Positions 8,388 through 16,312 of a DNA stretch of 64,000 bases are shown here, piece after piece. Every line of letters begins with the position of its first letter. Positions within the stretch are counted from its first letter, which is position 1. Under the pieces are notes generated by a model, which saw only the letters and a list, made by a program, of their open reading frames with translations, was not told where the DNA came from and made no database searches. The stretch is from Paenirhizobium cremeum (GTDB lineage Bacteria; Pseudomonadota; Alphaproteobacteria; Rhizobiales; Rhizobiaceae): contig NZ_JAGGCS010000004.1 in the NCBI RefSeq assembly GCF_022884085.1, forward strand, positions 52,599 to 116,598, in the 5' to 3' direction. The translations under genes were made by a program, and so were the position numbers.

Positions 8388-9493
8388 CACGCGCGTCCCA
8401 TGAATTCGGTAAGCGTCTCGATGACGCCGAGATTGGCCTCGGCGCTGCCGATCGTCATGCGAAGCGAGTTGGTGAAGCCATAGCCGCGCACCGCTCGCAG
8501 GATGTAACCGCGGCTGGTCAGGAATTCATCGGCCTCCGGCGCGCGCTTGCCGTCGACATCGGGAAAATGCACGAGAACGAAGTTGGCGACGGAAGGAGTG
8601 ACCTTGAGACCGAGCCCGGTCAGCGCCTCGGTGACCTTTTCGATCCAGACGAGATTGTGCTCGACGGCCTTGCCGACGAACTCCTGGTCGCGGATGGCGG
8701 CGGCACCGGCAGCGATGGCAGGCGCGTTGAGGTTGAAGGGACCGCGCACGCGATTGAGGGCATCGAGAATTTCGGACGGCCCGTAGACCCAGCCGATACG
8801 CAGCGCAGCCAGACCGTAGACCTTGGAAAAGGTCCGGGTCATGACGACGTTGCGATTGCTCGATACCAGTTCGACACCGGCCTCGTAATCGTTGCGACGC
8901 ACATATTCGGCATAGGCGGCATCGAGCACGAGAATGACATTGCCCGGCAGTCCGGCATGCAGACGGCGGATTTCGCTTGCCGGCACGTAGGTGCCCGTCG
9001 GATTGCCCGGATTGGCGAGGAAGACGATCTTCGTCTTCTCGGTGACGGCAGCAAGGATCGCATCGACGTCGACAGTGCAATCCTTCTCCTTCACCACGAC
9101 GGGGGTGGCACCCGCGGCCATGATCTGGATCTTGTAGACTAGGAAGCCGTGCTCGGTGATGATGCCCTCGTCGCCGGCGCCAAGGTAGACGTGGCAGAGC
9201 AAGCCCAAAAGCTCATCGGAACCGTTGCCGCACAGAATATTGTGCATGTTGAGGCCGTGGACATCGGCAATCGCCTCGCGGAGCGCCAGCGCCTGTCCGT
9301 CGGGATACATTTCGAGATGGCCTGCACTCTGCTGGAAAGCGCCGATCGCCTTGGGGCTCGGGCCAAGCGGCGACTCGTTGGACGACAGCTTGAAGACGCG
9401 GGCGACACCCGGCGCATGCTCCTTGCCCGGCACATAGGCGGCAATGTCGAGAATACCCGGGCGCGGTGTCGGCTTCATCACTTCGATGCTCAT
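8387..9493 (-). CDS. hisC: Histidinol-phosphate / aromatic aminotransferase
   Basis: About 368 aa, PLP-dependent class I/II fold. The PLP lysine lies in [27 protein letters not shown] and LDAAYAEY are cofactor and substrate segments. HisC-type enzymes convert imidazole-acetol phosphate to histidinol phosphate, and many alphaproteobacterial copies next to tyrC also transaminate aromatic precursors. A TTG at 9496 precedes the ATG at 9493. The ATG overlaps the stop of a short upstream frame, and a terminator-like hairpin lies 20-42 bp upstream. Confidence 0.9.
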   Translation of the reverse strand: MSIEVMKPTPRPGILDIAAYVPGKEHAPGVARVFKLSSNESPLGPSPKAIGAFQQSAGHLEMYPDGQALALREAIADVHGLNMHNILCGNGSDELLGLLCHVYLGAGDEGIITEHGFLVYKIQIMAAGATPVVVKEKDCTVDVDAILAAVTEKTKIVFLANPGNPTGTYVPASEIRRLHAGLPGNVILVLDAAYAEYVRRNDYEAGVELVSSNRNVVMTRTFSKVYGLAALRIGWVYGPSEILDALNRVRGPFNLNAPAIAAGAAAIRDQEFVGKAVEHNLVWIEKVTEALTGLGLKVTPSVANFVLVHFPDVDGKRAPEADEFLTSRGYILRAVRGYGFTNSLRMTIGSAEANLGVIETLTEFMGRA

Positions 9494-9567
9494 CAAACTG
9501 GCTTTCTGTCTCGAAAAATCCGGGTGAAGACCCGGTCATGTCGGCGAAAGCCAATAAAGCGGAACAC
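9493..9567 (-). CDS. Possible Phe-rich leader peptide of hisC-tyrC
   Basis: A 24-codon frame begins at GTG (9567), contains five Phe codons (FRFIGF, VFTRIF) and ends in a TGA that overlaps the hisC ATG as TGATG. It runs through the hairpin at 9513-9535. No good Shine-Dalgarno sequence precedes the GTG, so expression is uncertain. The layout resembles an attenuation leader, which is an inference. Confidence 0.3.
   Translation of the reverse strand: MFRFIGFRRHDRVFTRIFRDRKPV
9513..9535 (-). terminator. Attenuator-like hairpin before hisC
   Basis: On the minus strand CCGGGT pairs with ACCCGG around a CTTC tetraloop and is followed by ATTTTTC, a compact intrinsic terminator. It lies between the methyltransferase gene and hisC. 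Because only about 20 bp separate it from hisC, any promoter for hisC probably lies upstream of it, so it may regulate read-through. Confidence 0.6.
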
Positions 9568-9605
9568 CGGATTTGTCGAGACTTCGGGCAGAAAACCGAC
9601 GGCTC

Positions 9606-10355
9606 TCAGCGCCTGACCGCCTGCCGCGTGGTCGGCACGCCATGCGGCGCGATAACCGGCACGAAAACCCGGCGAGAAGCGCGGGCCGCGACCGGCAGCC
9701 CCTGATAGAGACGTTTCTGGGCCTCGACCACGATAACACCGGAAAAGGCCGGCCAGAGCATGCGCCCGATCCGCTCGAATCCGCTCCTGAGCCTCAGCAC
9801 CGCCCGGATCTTCGACGGCGGGAAGAACAATGCCTCCGCGCTTGCGCCCGGCGTGAAATTGGTTTCCCTGAGCAGGGTGGTGAGCTGCCCGCGCGAATAC
9901 GGCCGCCCGGAGCCGAAGGGCGTATGCTCCATCCGCGCCCAGACGCCACGCCGGTTGGGCACCACGATCACCAGCCGGCCACCGGGTGCAAGGATGCGCC
10001 AGATCTCCTTCAGCGTCTCACGCGGGTTTTCCGTAAATTCCAGCGAATGCACCATCAGCACCCGGTCGATCGAGGCATCTGGCAGCGGCAATTCCTCTTC
10101 GAACACCAGCGCCGTGGCAGAGGGTTCTCCGACGGGCCAGTTCACCGCCCCCTGCCCCGCAGGCATGAAGGCGAAGGTCCGCTCGGTATCGGCCCTGAAG
10201 CGGTCGAGAAAAGGAACGGCATAGCCGAGACCGACCAACCGCTCCTCCGGCATACGCGCCCAGAGCGATGAAAGAGCCATGGCAATCGAATGCTCCGCCA
10301 CGCGCCCCAGCATGGAGTGGTAGAACTGGCGAAGATCGACGATATCGACGTGCAT
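9606..10355 (-). CDS. Class I SAM-dependent methyltransferase
   Basis: 249 aa, Methyltransf_11-like. The substrate is unknown. The central region shows LPLPDASIDRVLMVHSLEF, the motif of the SAM fold after strand 4, and WRILAPGGRLVIVVPNRRG, the post-motif strand typical of UbiE-like enzymes. It is divergent from gloB with 84 bp between starts, a pairing common in rhizobia. The N-terminus (LRQFYHSMLGRV) also fits this conserved family. Confidence 0.82.
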   Translation of the reverse strand: MHVDIVDLRQFYHSMLGRVAEHSIAMALSSLWARMPEERLVGLGYAVPFLDRFRADTERTFAFMPAGQGAVNWPVGEPSATALVFEEELPLPDASIDRVLMVHSLEFTENPRETLKEIWRILAPGGRLVIVVPNRRGVWARMEHTPFGSGRPYSRGQLTTLLRETNFTPGASAEALFFPPSKIRAVLRLRSGFERIGRMLWPAFSGVIVVEAQKRLYQGLPVAARASRRVFVPVIAPHGVPTTRQAVRR

Positions 10356-10439
10356 GCCTCATTGATAGCAGCCAGCGATTGGACTTCAAGACCGAACACG
10401 CTACATTCCGGCGAACCATCAGGAAGGAACTGAGGTCTG

Positions 10440-11210
10440 ATGAAACCCCTGGACATCGAAGTCTTTCTCTGCCGGAGCGACAATTTCGGCGTTCTTATCC
10501 ATTGCGAGGAATCCGGCGTCACCGCCTCGATCGACGCGCCGGAACTGGAGCCTATTCTTGCCGCGGCAAAGCGGCGTGGCTGGTCGATCACCCACATCTT
10601 CACCACGCATCATCACGGCGATCACGTCGAGGCGAATCTGGCGCTCAAGGAGCATTTCGGCTGCGAGATCATCGGCCCCCGCAACGAGGCAATCGCCATA
10701 CCGGGGCTCGATCGCGCCGTCGGCGACGGCGACAGCTTCACCTTCGGATCAAGGACGGTTCGGGTGATCGAAACGCCCGGTCACACCGCCGGCCACATCT
10801 GTTACCACCTGCCTGACAGCAAGATCCTGTTTGCCGCCGATACGCTGTTTGCGCTCGGTTGCGGACGTCTTTTCGAACGGCCCGCGTCCGACATGTGGCA
10901 TTCGCTGCAGAAACTGGCGGCGTTGCCGGACGAAACCGCCGTATATTTCGGGCACGAATATACGCTCTCCAACGCCCGCTTCGCCCTGACCATCGATCCG
11001 GACAATGCGCGACTGGTGAGCCGCGCCGCCGAAATCGAGGAGAAACGGCAGAAGGGCGAGTTCACCATACCGACCACCATCGGCCTCGAGAAGGAAACCA
11101 ACCCCTTCCTGCGGGCGGAAGACCCGGCCATTCGCCGGAACCTGCTGATGGAAGGACGAACCAACGAGGAAGTCTTCGCCGAGATCCGCAAGCGCAAGGA
11201 CAATTTCTAA
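10440..11210 (+). CDS. gloB: Hydroxyacylglutathione hydrolase (glyoxalase II)
   Basis: 256 aa metallo-beta-lactamase fold. The metal-binding motif THHHGDH is at residues 56-62; further ligands are in [10 protein letters not shown] and [16 protein letters not shown], and the glutathione-binding end [13 protein letters not shown] is present. It hydrolyses S-lactoylglutathione to lactate and glutathione in methylglyoxal detoxification. Its TAA overlaps the next ATG (TAATG), so the cupin gene is translationally coupled. Confidence 0.93.
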   Translation: MKPLDIEVFLCRSDNFGVLIHCEESGVTASIDAPELEPILAAAKRRGWSITHIFTTHHHGDHVEANLALKEHFGCEIIGPRNEAIAIPGLDRAVGDGDSFTFGSRTVRVIETPGHTAGHICYHLPDSKILFAADTLFALGCGRLFERPASDMWHSLQKLAALPDETAVYFGHEYTLSNARFALTIDPDNARLVSRAAEIEEKRQKGEFTIPTTIGLEKETNPFLRAEDPAIRRNLLMEGRTNEEVFAEIRKRKDNF

Positions 11211-11635
11211 TGCGGGCGGAAGAAATCATCGAAACGCTCGGCATGCAGCGCCATCCGGAAGGCGGCTGGTTCGTCGAGACCTTTCGCGATCCCGCAGGCG
11301 CGCCGCGCGGACACTCCACTGCCATCTATTATCTGCTTCAGGAGGGCGAACGGTCCCACTGGCATCGCGTGAAGGACGCCGTCGAGATCTGGCACTATTA
11401 TGCCGGCGCGCCGCTGGCGCTGCATTGCTCGCCGGATGGTAGCACCGTTGAAACTCTCGTGCTTGGGCCGGACCTTGCCGGCGGCGCCAGACCACAGGCC
11501 GTTATACCAGCCGGCGGCTGGCAGGCCGCCGAAAGCCTCGGCGACTTCACGCTTGTCGGCTGCACCGTCGCACCGGGATTCGAATACGCATCCTTCGAGA
11601 TGGCTCCGCCAGGCTGGAAACCGACAGGCATCTGA
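11210..11635 (+). CDS. Cupin family protein (DUF985)
   Basis: 141 aa from the ATG at 11210 that shares its A with the gloB stop codon. The motifs RHPEGGWFVETFR, SHWHRVKDAVEIWHYY and GFEYASFEMAPPGW match the DUF985/YML079-like cupin family, whose members may bind metals or small molecules; the reaction is unknown. It ends 4 bp from the convergent YhhN-like gene. Confidence 0.83.
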   Translation: MRAEEIIETLGMQRHPEGGWFVETFRDPAGAPRGHSTAIYYLLQEGERSHWHRVKDAVEIWHYYAGAPLALHCSPDGSTVETLVLGPDLAGGARPQAVIPAGGWQAAESLGDFTLVGCTVAPGFEYASFEMAPPGWKPTGI

Positions 11636-11639
11636 TCGA

Positions 11640-12266
11640 CTAGAGATACACCAGCGAGAGGGTCAGGATGCACTGGGCGAGAAAATAAAACGCCCAGACA
11701 GCATAGCTTGCTATCTTCTTCTGGCCCTCATCTTTCAACAGGAAAGTCTCGAGCGCGATCAGGGCATCCGAAATTAGGAACGCCACAGCCCCGATGAAAA
11801 CGAAGGGCGACGGCATGGTCAAGGACATCAGGCCCATCGCCAGCATCGCGGCGATATAGGAGGCAATGGCAGGCGCCAATGGTCCCGTCGGCTTCCAGAG
11901 AATGCGTAGCAGGAAAATTCCGGCAACCAGCAAAGCGGCGGCCCCGGCCCACCGCCACAGAGCGGCCATAAAGATATCGGCATCGCCTGCCTGATAGAAA
12001 ACCGTGGCATAGATCAAGAGAACGATGAGGAAGGCCCAGAGACCGAGCTTGAAGGCAAGCTCACCGCTGCGGGAAATCAGGGCGTCGCCAACGGCGCTCA
12101 ACGCCAACGCGGCAACGACAAGCGCCCATGCGCCGGAAAGAGCCGCAAAAACACAAAGAAGAACGATCGGCAGGGTTTTCGCCACCGTCCGGAAATGGCT
12201 TTCCGGGCGCGGCAATATCGCGAAATAGGCAATGCCCAATAATACGGCGAGGTAAAATATCGTCAT
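11640..12266 (-). CDS. YhhN-like membrane protein (lysoplasmalogenase family)
   Basis: 208 aa with about seven to eight hydrophobic helices spanning the whole protein. The conserved ALSAVGDALISR and FLISDALIALETFL segments carry the aspartates typical of YhhN/TMEM86 proteins, some of which hydrolyse the vinyl ether bond of lysoplasmalogens. The bacterial substrate is unknown. It lies in the same direction as, and 30 bp downstream of, the EamA transporter. Confidence 0.8.
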   Translation of the reverse strand: MTIFYLAVLLGIAYFAILPRPESHFRTVAKTLPIVLLCVFAALSGAWALVVAALALSAVGDALISRSGELAFKLGLWAFLIVLLIYATVFYQAGDADIFMAALWRWAGAAALLVAGIFLLRILWKPTGPLAPAIASYIAAMLAMGLMSLTMPSPFVFIGAVAFLISDALIALETFLLKDEGQKKIASYAVWAFYFLAQCILTLSLVYL

Positions 12267-12296
12267 GCCGGCACTTTGGCATGCGGCGCAGAACCG

Positions 12297-13184
12297 TCAA
12301 GCCTCCACTTCCACTTCAGGCTGACGCCGACGGATCATATCCCGGGCGGCGAGCATGGCTCCGCCCGTAATCAACAGGCAGGCAAGGCCGATCCTGAGGC
12401 TCGGCTCCGCAAAACCGAAGAGCGTGAGGATCAGCGTCGAGAGCAGCGGTGCCGCGTAGGAAGACGCTCCGAGGATCTGGATATCGCCGTTTTTCACGCC
12501 GTAATCCCAGGCGTAGAAGGCAAGACCGACGGGGAAGAGGCCGAGGCCGACCACGGCGATCCATTGAGAAGCCGATTCCGGCCACACGGTCGTCTCCAAC
12601 CCCAGATGGCAGACGAGCGAAAGGAGCGAGGTCGCGAGGCAGAAGCCCGTGACGACATCCGTCGAAGCGGCTTCGAAACGCCGCGTCATCAGCGAATAGG
12701 CCGACCAGGTGAAAGCGCAGAGAAAAGCGGCAAAATAACCGAAGCCATAGGCAGGGTCGAAGGAGATGCCGTTCTTAGCAACGATCAGCACCGTGCCGGC
12801 AAGACCGGCCATCGCGCCGAGGACGTGATACCAGCGCAGCTTTTCACCCGGCAGCAGCGCTGAACCCACAACGATCAGCAGCGGCCATAGATAGGCGATC
12901 AGCCCGGCCTCGACGGCCGGAGCGTTTCTGAGCGCGGTGAAATAAAGGAAATGGTAGCCGAAAAGCCCGATCACGCCGGTGAGCCAGACCCTGGCGGGTT
13001 GCCGTAGCTGCCGGATCCGCTCGGGCCGGAGGATGAAGGTTATGATGCCAGGCAGGCTGCCGATCGCAAAGGTGATCGCCGAAAGCTGGAAGGGCGGCAT
13101 CTTGCCGGAGGCGGCCGTCAGCAGCGCCAGAAACGACCACATGAGAATGGCCGTGAACCCGATAAGCGTCGACCTGATCTTCAC
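12297..13184 (-). CDS. EamA/DMT-family transporter
   Basis: About 295 aa from a GTG at 13184, which is preceded by GGGGGAT at good spacing; the longer frame to 13235 would overlap the next gene and is rejected. It has ten predicted helices in two EamA repeats, with PAVEAGLIAYLWPLLIV in the first. The family exports metabolites such as amino acids; the substrate cannot be read from sequence. Confidence 0.82.
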   Translation of the reverse strand: MKIRSTLIGFTAILMWSFLALLTAASGKMPPFQLSAITFAIGSLPGIITFILRPERIRQLRQPARVWLTGVIGLFGYHFLYFTALRNAPAVEAGLIAYLWPLLIVVGSALLPGEKLRWYHVLGAMAGLAGTVLIVAKNGISFDPAYGFGYFAAFLCAFTWSAYSLMTRRFEAASTDVVTGFCLATSLLSLVCHLGLETTVWPESASQWIAVVGLGLFPVGLAFYAWDYGVKNGDIQILGASSYAAPLLSTLILTLFGFAEPSLRIGLACLLITGGAMLAARDMIRRRQPEVEVEA

Positions 13185-13224
13185 CTTTATCCCCCATTGC
13201 GGGAATAGAGGCGTTCCCGCGTCA

Positions 13225-13989
13225 TCAGCCGTCAAACTTGACGGCGGTTACATACAGAGTGCCCATGCGCGTCGGCACGCGCGCGTAGACCGGAGCGTAT
13301 ACCTTCAGCTGTGCCGTCTTGGCAAACCAGATTTCCATGCCGGTCACGCTGCGAAGATATTCGATATCCTTGCGTCCCTTGCGAAAGCCGGACTTCGGGA
13401 CATATCGAATACCGCAGACGACAGCCTCTCCTTCCACGTCTCCGGCGGTAAAACTGCGCGTCCCCTTCGGCGTCATGATGAGATCCATCCGGCTCTCGCC
13501 GTCATAGATCGGCAGCGTCCGCGGGCAGACGGCTTCGCCATCGGGAACAATGAGCCCAGTGATCGGATCGAATACCGATTTGAGGTCTTCGTCGGTCACG
13601 GCGATCCAGCTTGCAGAACGCGGCTTGGGCGGCGGTTCGACAACGGTCTTCGTAACATTGCCGTTCTGGTAGCTGACGTCATAGACGCTGGTCTTCCTGC
13701 CCGTCTGATAGACCAGTCGATAATGCTGCGCCTGCATGCGCTGGCCGCTCAGGAGACCGGAAACGGTGCTCTCTGCGGAAATCCGGGAAATGATGTCAAT
13801 GAGCCCGGACGAGCGGAAATTGGCGGAAATCTTGTAGTTCTCGTTGTTCACCTCCGTCAGGAACGAAGCCCTGGCGATCGGCAGTGCACCGAGCGAAACG
13901 CTGTAGTCCGTCCGGTAGCGAATATCCTGCCCGGCCGCAGATGTGGCAACCGACACCGCAACAGCAAAAGCAAGGCTGGAGAAACGCAA
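13225..13989 (-). CDS. DUF3108 secreted protein
   Basis: 254 aa, TTG start at 13989 with a GGGGG box about nine bases upstream. An N-terminal signal peptide (LAFAVAVSVATSAAGQ) precedes a DUF3108 beta-rich domain starting at YRTDYSVSLGALPIARASF. This is a conserved proteobacterial periplasmic family of unknown role. It lies upstream of and in the same direction as the EamA transporter and is divergent from rpmB. Confidence 0.78.
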   Translation of the reverse strand: MRFSSLAFAVAVSVATSAAGQDIRYRTDYSVSLGALPIARASFLTEVNNENYKISANFRSSGLIDIISRISAESTVSGLLSGQRMQAQHYRLVYQTGRKTSVYDVSYQNGNVTKTVVEPPPKPRSASWIAVTDEDLKSVFDPITGLIVPDGEAVCPRTLPIYDGESRMDLIMTPKGTRSFTAGDVEGEAVVCGIRYVPKSGFRKGRKDIEYLRSVTGMEIWFAKTAQLKVYAPVYARVPTRMGTLYVTAVKFDG

Positions 13990-14113
13990 GATTGGGACCC
14001 CCGGGTTCGAGAAAGCGCATTCGGCAAATCGCTTCGAGCTTTATCCTTCAACCGGACTGTGGCAAGAACATAGCGGAAATGGCCCGCGCGTGAAGGAAAA
14101 TCCAAGCTTTGGC

Positions 14114-14142
14114 TTGACGTGGCCGGCCAGTCTGACTATAGA
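14114..14142 (+). promoter_or_regulatory. Sigma-70-type promoter of rpmB
   Basis: TTGACG (14114-14119) and TATAGA (14137-14142) are separated by exactly 17 bp, and the -35 box is preceded by C as in the rhizobial CTTGAC consensus. The predicted start of transcription near 14149 leaves an 80-nt leader before rpmB. Confidence 0.8.
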
Positions 14143-14229
14143 ACCGCAACTTTCCAATCAAGCGCCGTTGGATTGCTTGACCGGCTGTTGTCCGGAAGCA
14201 GTGCATTGGCAAAGAAAAATAGGTGTACC

Positions 14230-14520
14230 ATGTCCCGCAGTTGCGAATTGACCGGCAAGGGCGTCCAGTCGGGCAACAATGTGAGCCACGCGAACAACAA
14301 GACCAAGCGCAAGTTCCTGCCGAACCTGTGTGACGTCACGCTGATCTCGGATGCACTTGGCCAGCGTTTCCGCCTGCGCGTTTCCGCTGCCGCCCTCCGC
14401 TCCGTCGAGCATCGCGGTGGCCTCGATGCCTTCCTGCTGAAGGCGAACGAAAACGAACTGTCGATGCGCGCGCGCCTTCTGCGCCGCCAGATCGTCAAGA
14501 AGACCGCAGAAGCCGCATAA
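14230..14520 (+). CDS. rpmB: 50S ribosomal protein L28
   Basis: 96 aa, beginning [20 protein letters not shown], the L28 N-terminus; [17 protein letters not shown] follows. No zinc-ribbon CxxC pair is present. It is a structural protein of the large ribosomal subunit. It has its own promoter (14114-14142) and a terminator (14552-14584), so it is probably monocistronic. The upstream in-frame start at 14119 is not used. Confidence 0.95.
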   Translation: MSRSCELTGKGVQSGNNVSHANNKTKRKFLPNLCDVTLISDALGQRFRLRVSAAALRSVEHRGGLDAFLLKANENELSMRARLLRRQIVKKTAEAA

Positions 14521-14551
14521 GCTTCTGCACCACATCGCTATCAAAGGCATG

Positions 14552-14584
14552 AAGGCTTGACCGGGTTAATCGGCAGGCCTTTTC
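14552..14584 (+). terminator. Intrinsic terminator after rpmB
   Basis: AAGGCTTGACCG (14552-14563) pairs with CGGCAGGCCTT (14571-14581) with one G-U pair and one bulge, followed by TTT. Confidence 0.7.
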
Positions 14585-14589
14585 CTTTG

Positions 14590-14624
14590 TCCCTCCAACT
14601 GGTGGCATCACCCAGGATAAAAAA
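14590..14624 (+). promoter_or_regulatory. Hairpin over the ribosome-binding site of the VUT transporter gene
   Basis: CTGGTG (14599-14604) can pair with CACCCAG (14609-14615), which abuts the likely Shine-Dalgarno AGGA, followed by an A-rich tail up to the ATG at 14625. CACCC plus an A-rich tail recalls preQ1-I aptamers, but the loop is too short and the family's 5' bases are not clearly present. Confidence 0.3.
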
Positions 14625-15260
14625 ATGCAGATGACACGTGCTATTTTCGTTTACAGCCTGCTGATGACGGCCGTGGTGGTCGCATCCAACATTCTCGTCC
14701 AGTATCCGCTTTCTGGCGAATTCGCAGGCATCAATCTCGGCGATCTCCTGACCTACGGTGCCTTCACCTATCCGGTCGCCTTCCTGATTACAGATCTGAC
14801 CAACCGCCAGTTCGGCCCCTCGACCGCTCGCAAGGTGGTTTTCATGGGCTTTGTGGTGGGCGTCGTCCTCTCCTTCGTCACCTCGCAGCCCCGCATCGCG
14901 ATTGCATCCGGCTCCGCCTATCTGGCCGGCCAGCTGCTCGACATCTCCGTCTTCAATCGCCTGCGCCGGCTTGACTGGTGGAAGGCGCCACTGATGGGCT
15001 CGCTCATCGGCTCGGCCCTGGACACCGCGATCTTCTTTTCGCTGTCCTTTGCTCCCATTTTCTCGATGATCGGCCCCAACGACGATTTTGCCATCGCATC
15101 GGCTCCGATCCTCGGCATCTTCTCCACCGAGGCTCCGCGCTGGATCTCCTGGGCGCTGGGTGACCTGTGCGTGAAGATACTTGTCGGCCTCTTCATGCTT
15201 CTGCCTTATGGAGCCCTGATGAACGTGCTGAAGCCCATGGCTCCGGCCCGCTCCGCCTGA
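14625..15260 (+). CDS. Queuosine precursor transporter (VUT/YhhQ family)
   Basis: 211 aa with about six hydrophobic helices. The motif NLGDLLTYGAFTYPVAFLITDLTNRQFG is characteristic of the COG1738/VUT family, as is ASGSAYLAGQLLDISVFNRLR. E. coli YhhQ imports preQ0/preQ1 for queuosine tRNA modification, and that role is inferred here. It follows rpmB but lies behind the rpmB terminator. Confidence 0.85.
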   Translation: MQMTRAIFVYSLLMTAVVVASNILVQYPLSGEFAGINLGDLLTYGAFTYPVAFLITDLTNRQFGPSTARKVVFMGFVVGVVLSFVTSQPRIAIASGSAYLAGQLLDISVFNRLRRLDWWKAPLMGSLIGSALDTAIFFSLSFAPIFSMIGPNDDFAIASAPILGIFSTEAPRWISWALGDLCVKILVGLFMLLPYGALMNVLKPMAPARSA

Positions 15261-15275
15261 TTTCGACATCGATTG

Positions 15276-15303
15276 TTCCGGCTCGTCAGTCCACGAGCCG
15301 GAA
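15276..15303. terminator. Hairpin between two convergent genes
   Basis: TTCCGGCTCGT (15276-15286) and ACGAGCCGGAA (15293-15303) form a perfect 11-bp stem with a six-base loop. It overlaps the stop of the minus-strand esterase-like gene and follows the VUT gene. There is no U-run, so it may act as a bidirectional, factor-assisted terminator. Confidence 0.55.
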
Positions 15304-16293
15304 TTCCAGCATCACCGTCCGCTGCAGGATCGAATGATTGTCGTCCGAAACCAGGATGACATGGGTGGACCCGTCTGCAGCGACAAAGGTGTCCAACCCC
15401 TCCATATTATCGATCTCTGCGGAACCGTTGGCCTCGAGAATGATCTCGCCGTCAACGACGGCACCGGGCTTGAGGCTTGCGGCCTCGATCCGGCGCAAGC
15501 GCATCGCAACGCCCGTGGCGATGGTGAACCGGCGTTCCAGCAGCAGCATGTCGCCATCGGGCAGAAAATCCCCGTCGGTCACGTCGAAGCCGTCGTGAGG
15601 CACCACGCGAAAACCGCCTTTCAGGGGACCGTCGAGAATACCGGCAAAGAGGTTGCCGTCGCTGTCGACGCTCTTCTCCGCAATTGCCACGAGACCGCCC
15701 TTCAGCGGCCCATCCTGGGAGGCGACAGCCAGCGTCTCGATCCCACCGTTGCCGCGCAATCTGCCTGCCGGAAATGGCAAGGGCAGTGCCCGCAGGAACG
15801 GCCGCGCGGTCTCAATGGTCGAAAGCGGAGAATAGCCCGTGACGCGATGCACCTGCTCGAAACCGACGAAGGCTTCATCGCCGCGCAGGGCAAGGCTCTC
15901 CGCATCAACAGTGCGCTTCGGCGCCGAACTGCGGCCGGCGGCATCTAGCATCGGCGCAATCGTCACATCGTCCAGACCAGCAAGACGACCGGATGGGTCT
16001 CGCTTGATCGAACCCGTCAGCCAGTGACCGGTATCGAGAACACCGATGAATTTCCGCCCGTCATCGGTCAACCTGATCGACGACCATGCCCCGAAGAGCC
16101 GTTCGGAGGAGGAAAGCTCGAGCCCGCCCAAAAATTCAAACGCACCGAAACGGGTGTCGCCGGAGCCAGGCAGGAAAGAGGTGATCGGCCGGGCGTCCAT
16201 GGGTGCGGCAACAATCTCGCCCGCAGCGCCCACATCACCCCACGCAACGGAAATACCGATCAGTGCAGCCGCAAGCAGCCGTCCAGACCGCAA
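15286..16293 (-). CDS. Secreted esterase-like phytase-fold protein
   Basis: About 335 aa from the TTG at 16293, with GGGGG eight bases upstream; a GTG at 16308 is the alternative, and the frame open to 16383 would overlap cobT. A signal peptide (LLAAALIGISVAWGDVGAAG) precedes a beta-propeller domain of the esterase-like phytase family (FGAFEFLGGLEL, FIGVLDTGHWLTG, NMEGLDTFVAADG). Substrate unknown. It is downstream of cobT on the same strand. Confidence 0.75.
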   Translation of the reverse strand: MRSGRLLAAALIGISVAWGDVGAAGEIVAAPMDARPITSFLPGSGDTRFGAFEFLGGLELSSSERLFGAWSSIRLTDDGRKFIGVLDTGHWLTGSIKRDPSGRLAGLDDVTIAPMLDAAGRSSAPKRTVDAESLALRGDEAFVGFEQVHRVTGYSPLSTIETARPFLRALPLPFPAGRLRGNGGIETLAVASQDGPLKGGLVAIAEKSVDSDGNLFAGILDGPLKGGFRVVPHDGFDVTDGDFLPDGDMLLLERRFTIATGVAMRLRRIEAASLKPGAVVDGEIILEANGSAEIDNMEGLDTFVAADGSTHVILVSDDNHSILQRTVMLEFRLVD

Positions 16294-16312
16294 TTCTCCA
16301 GCCCCCACGCGG

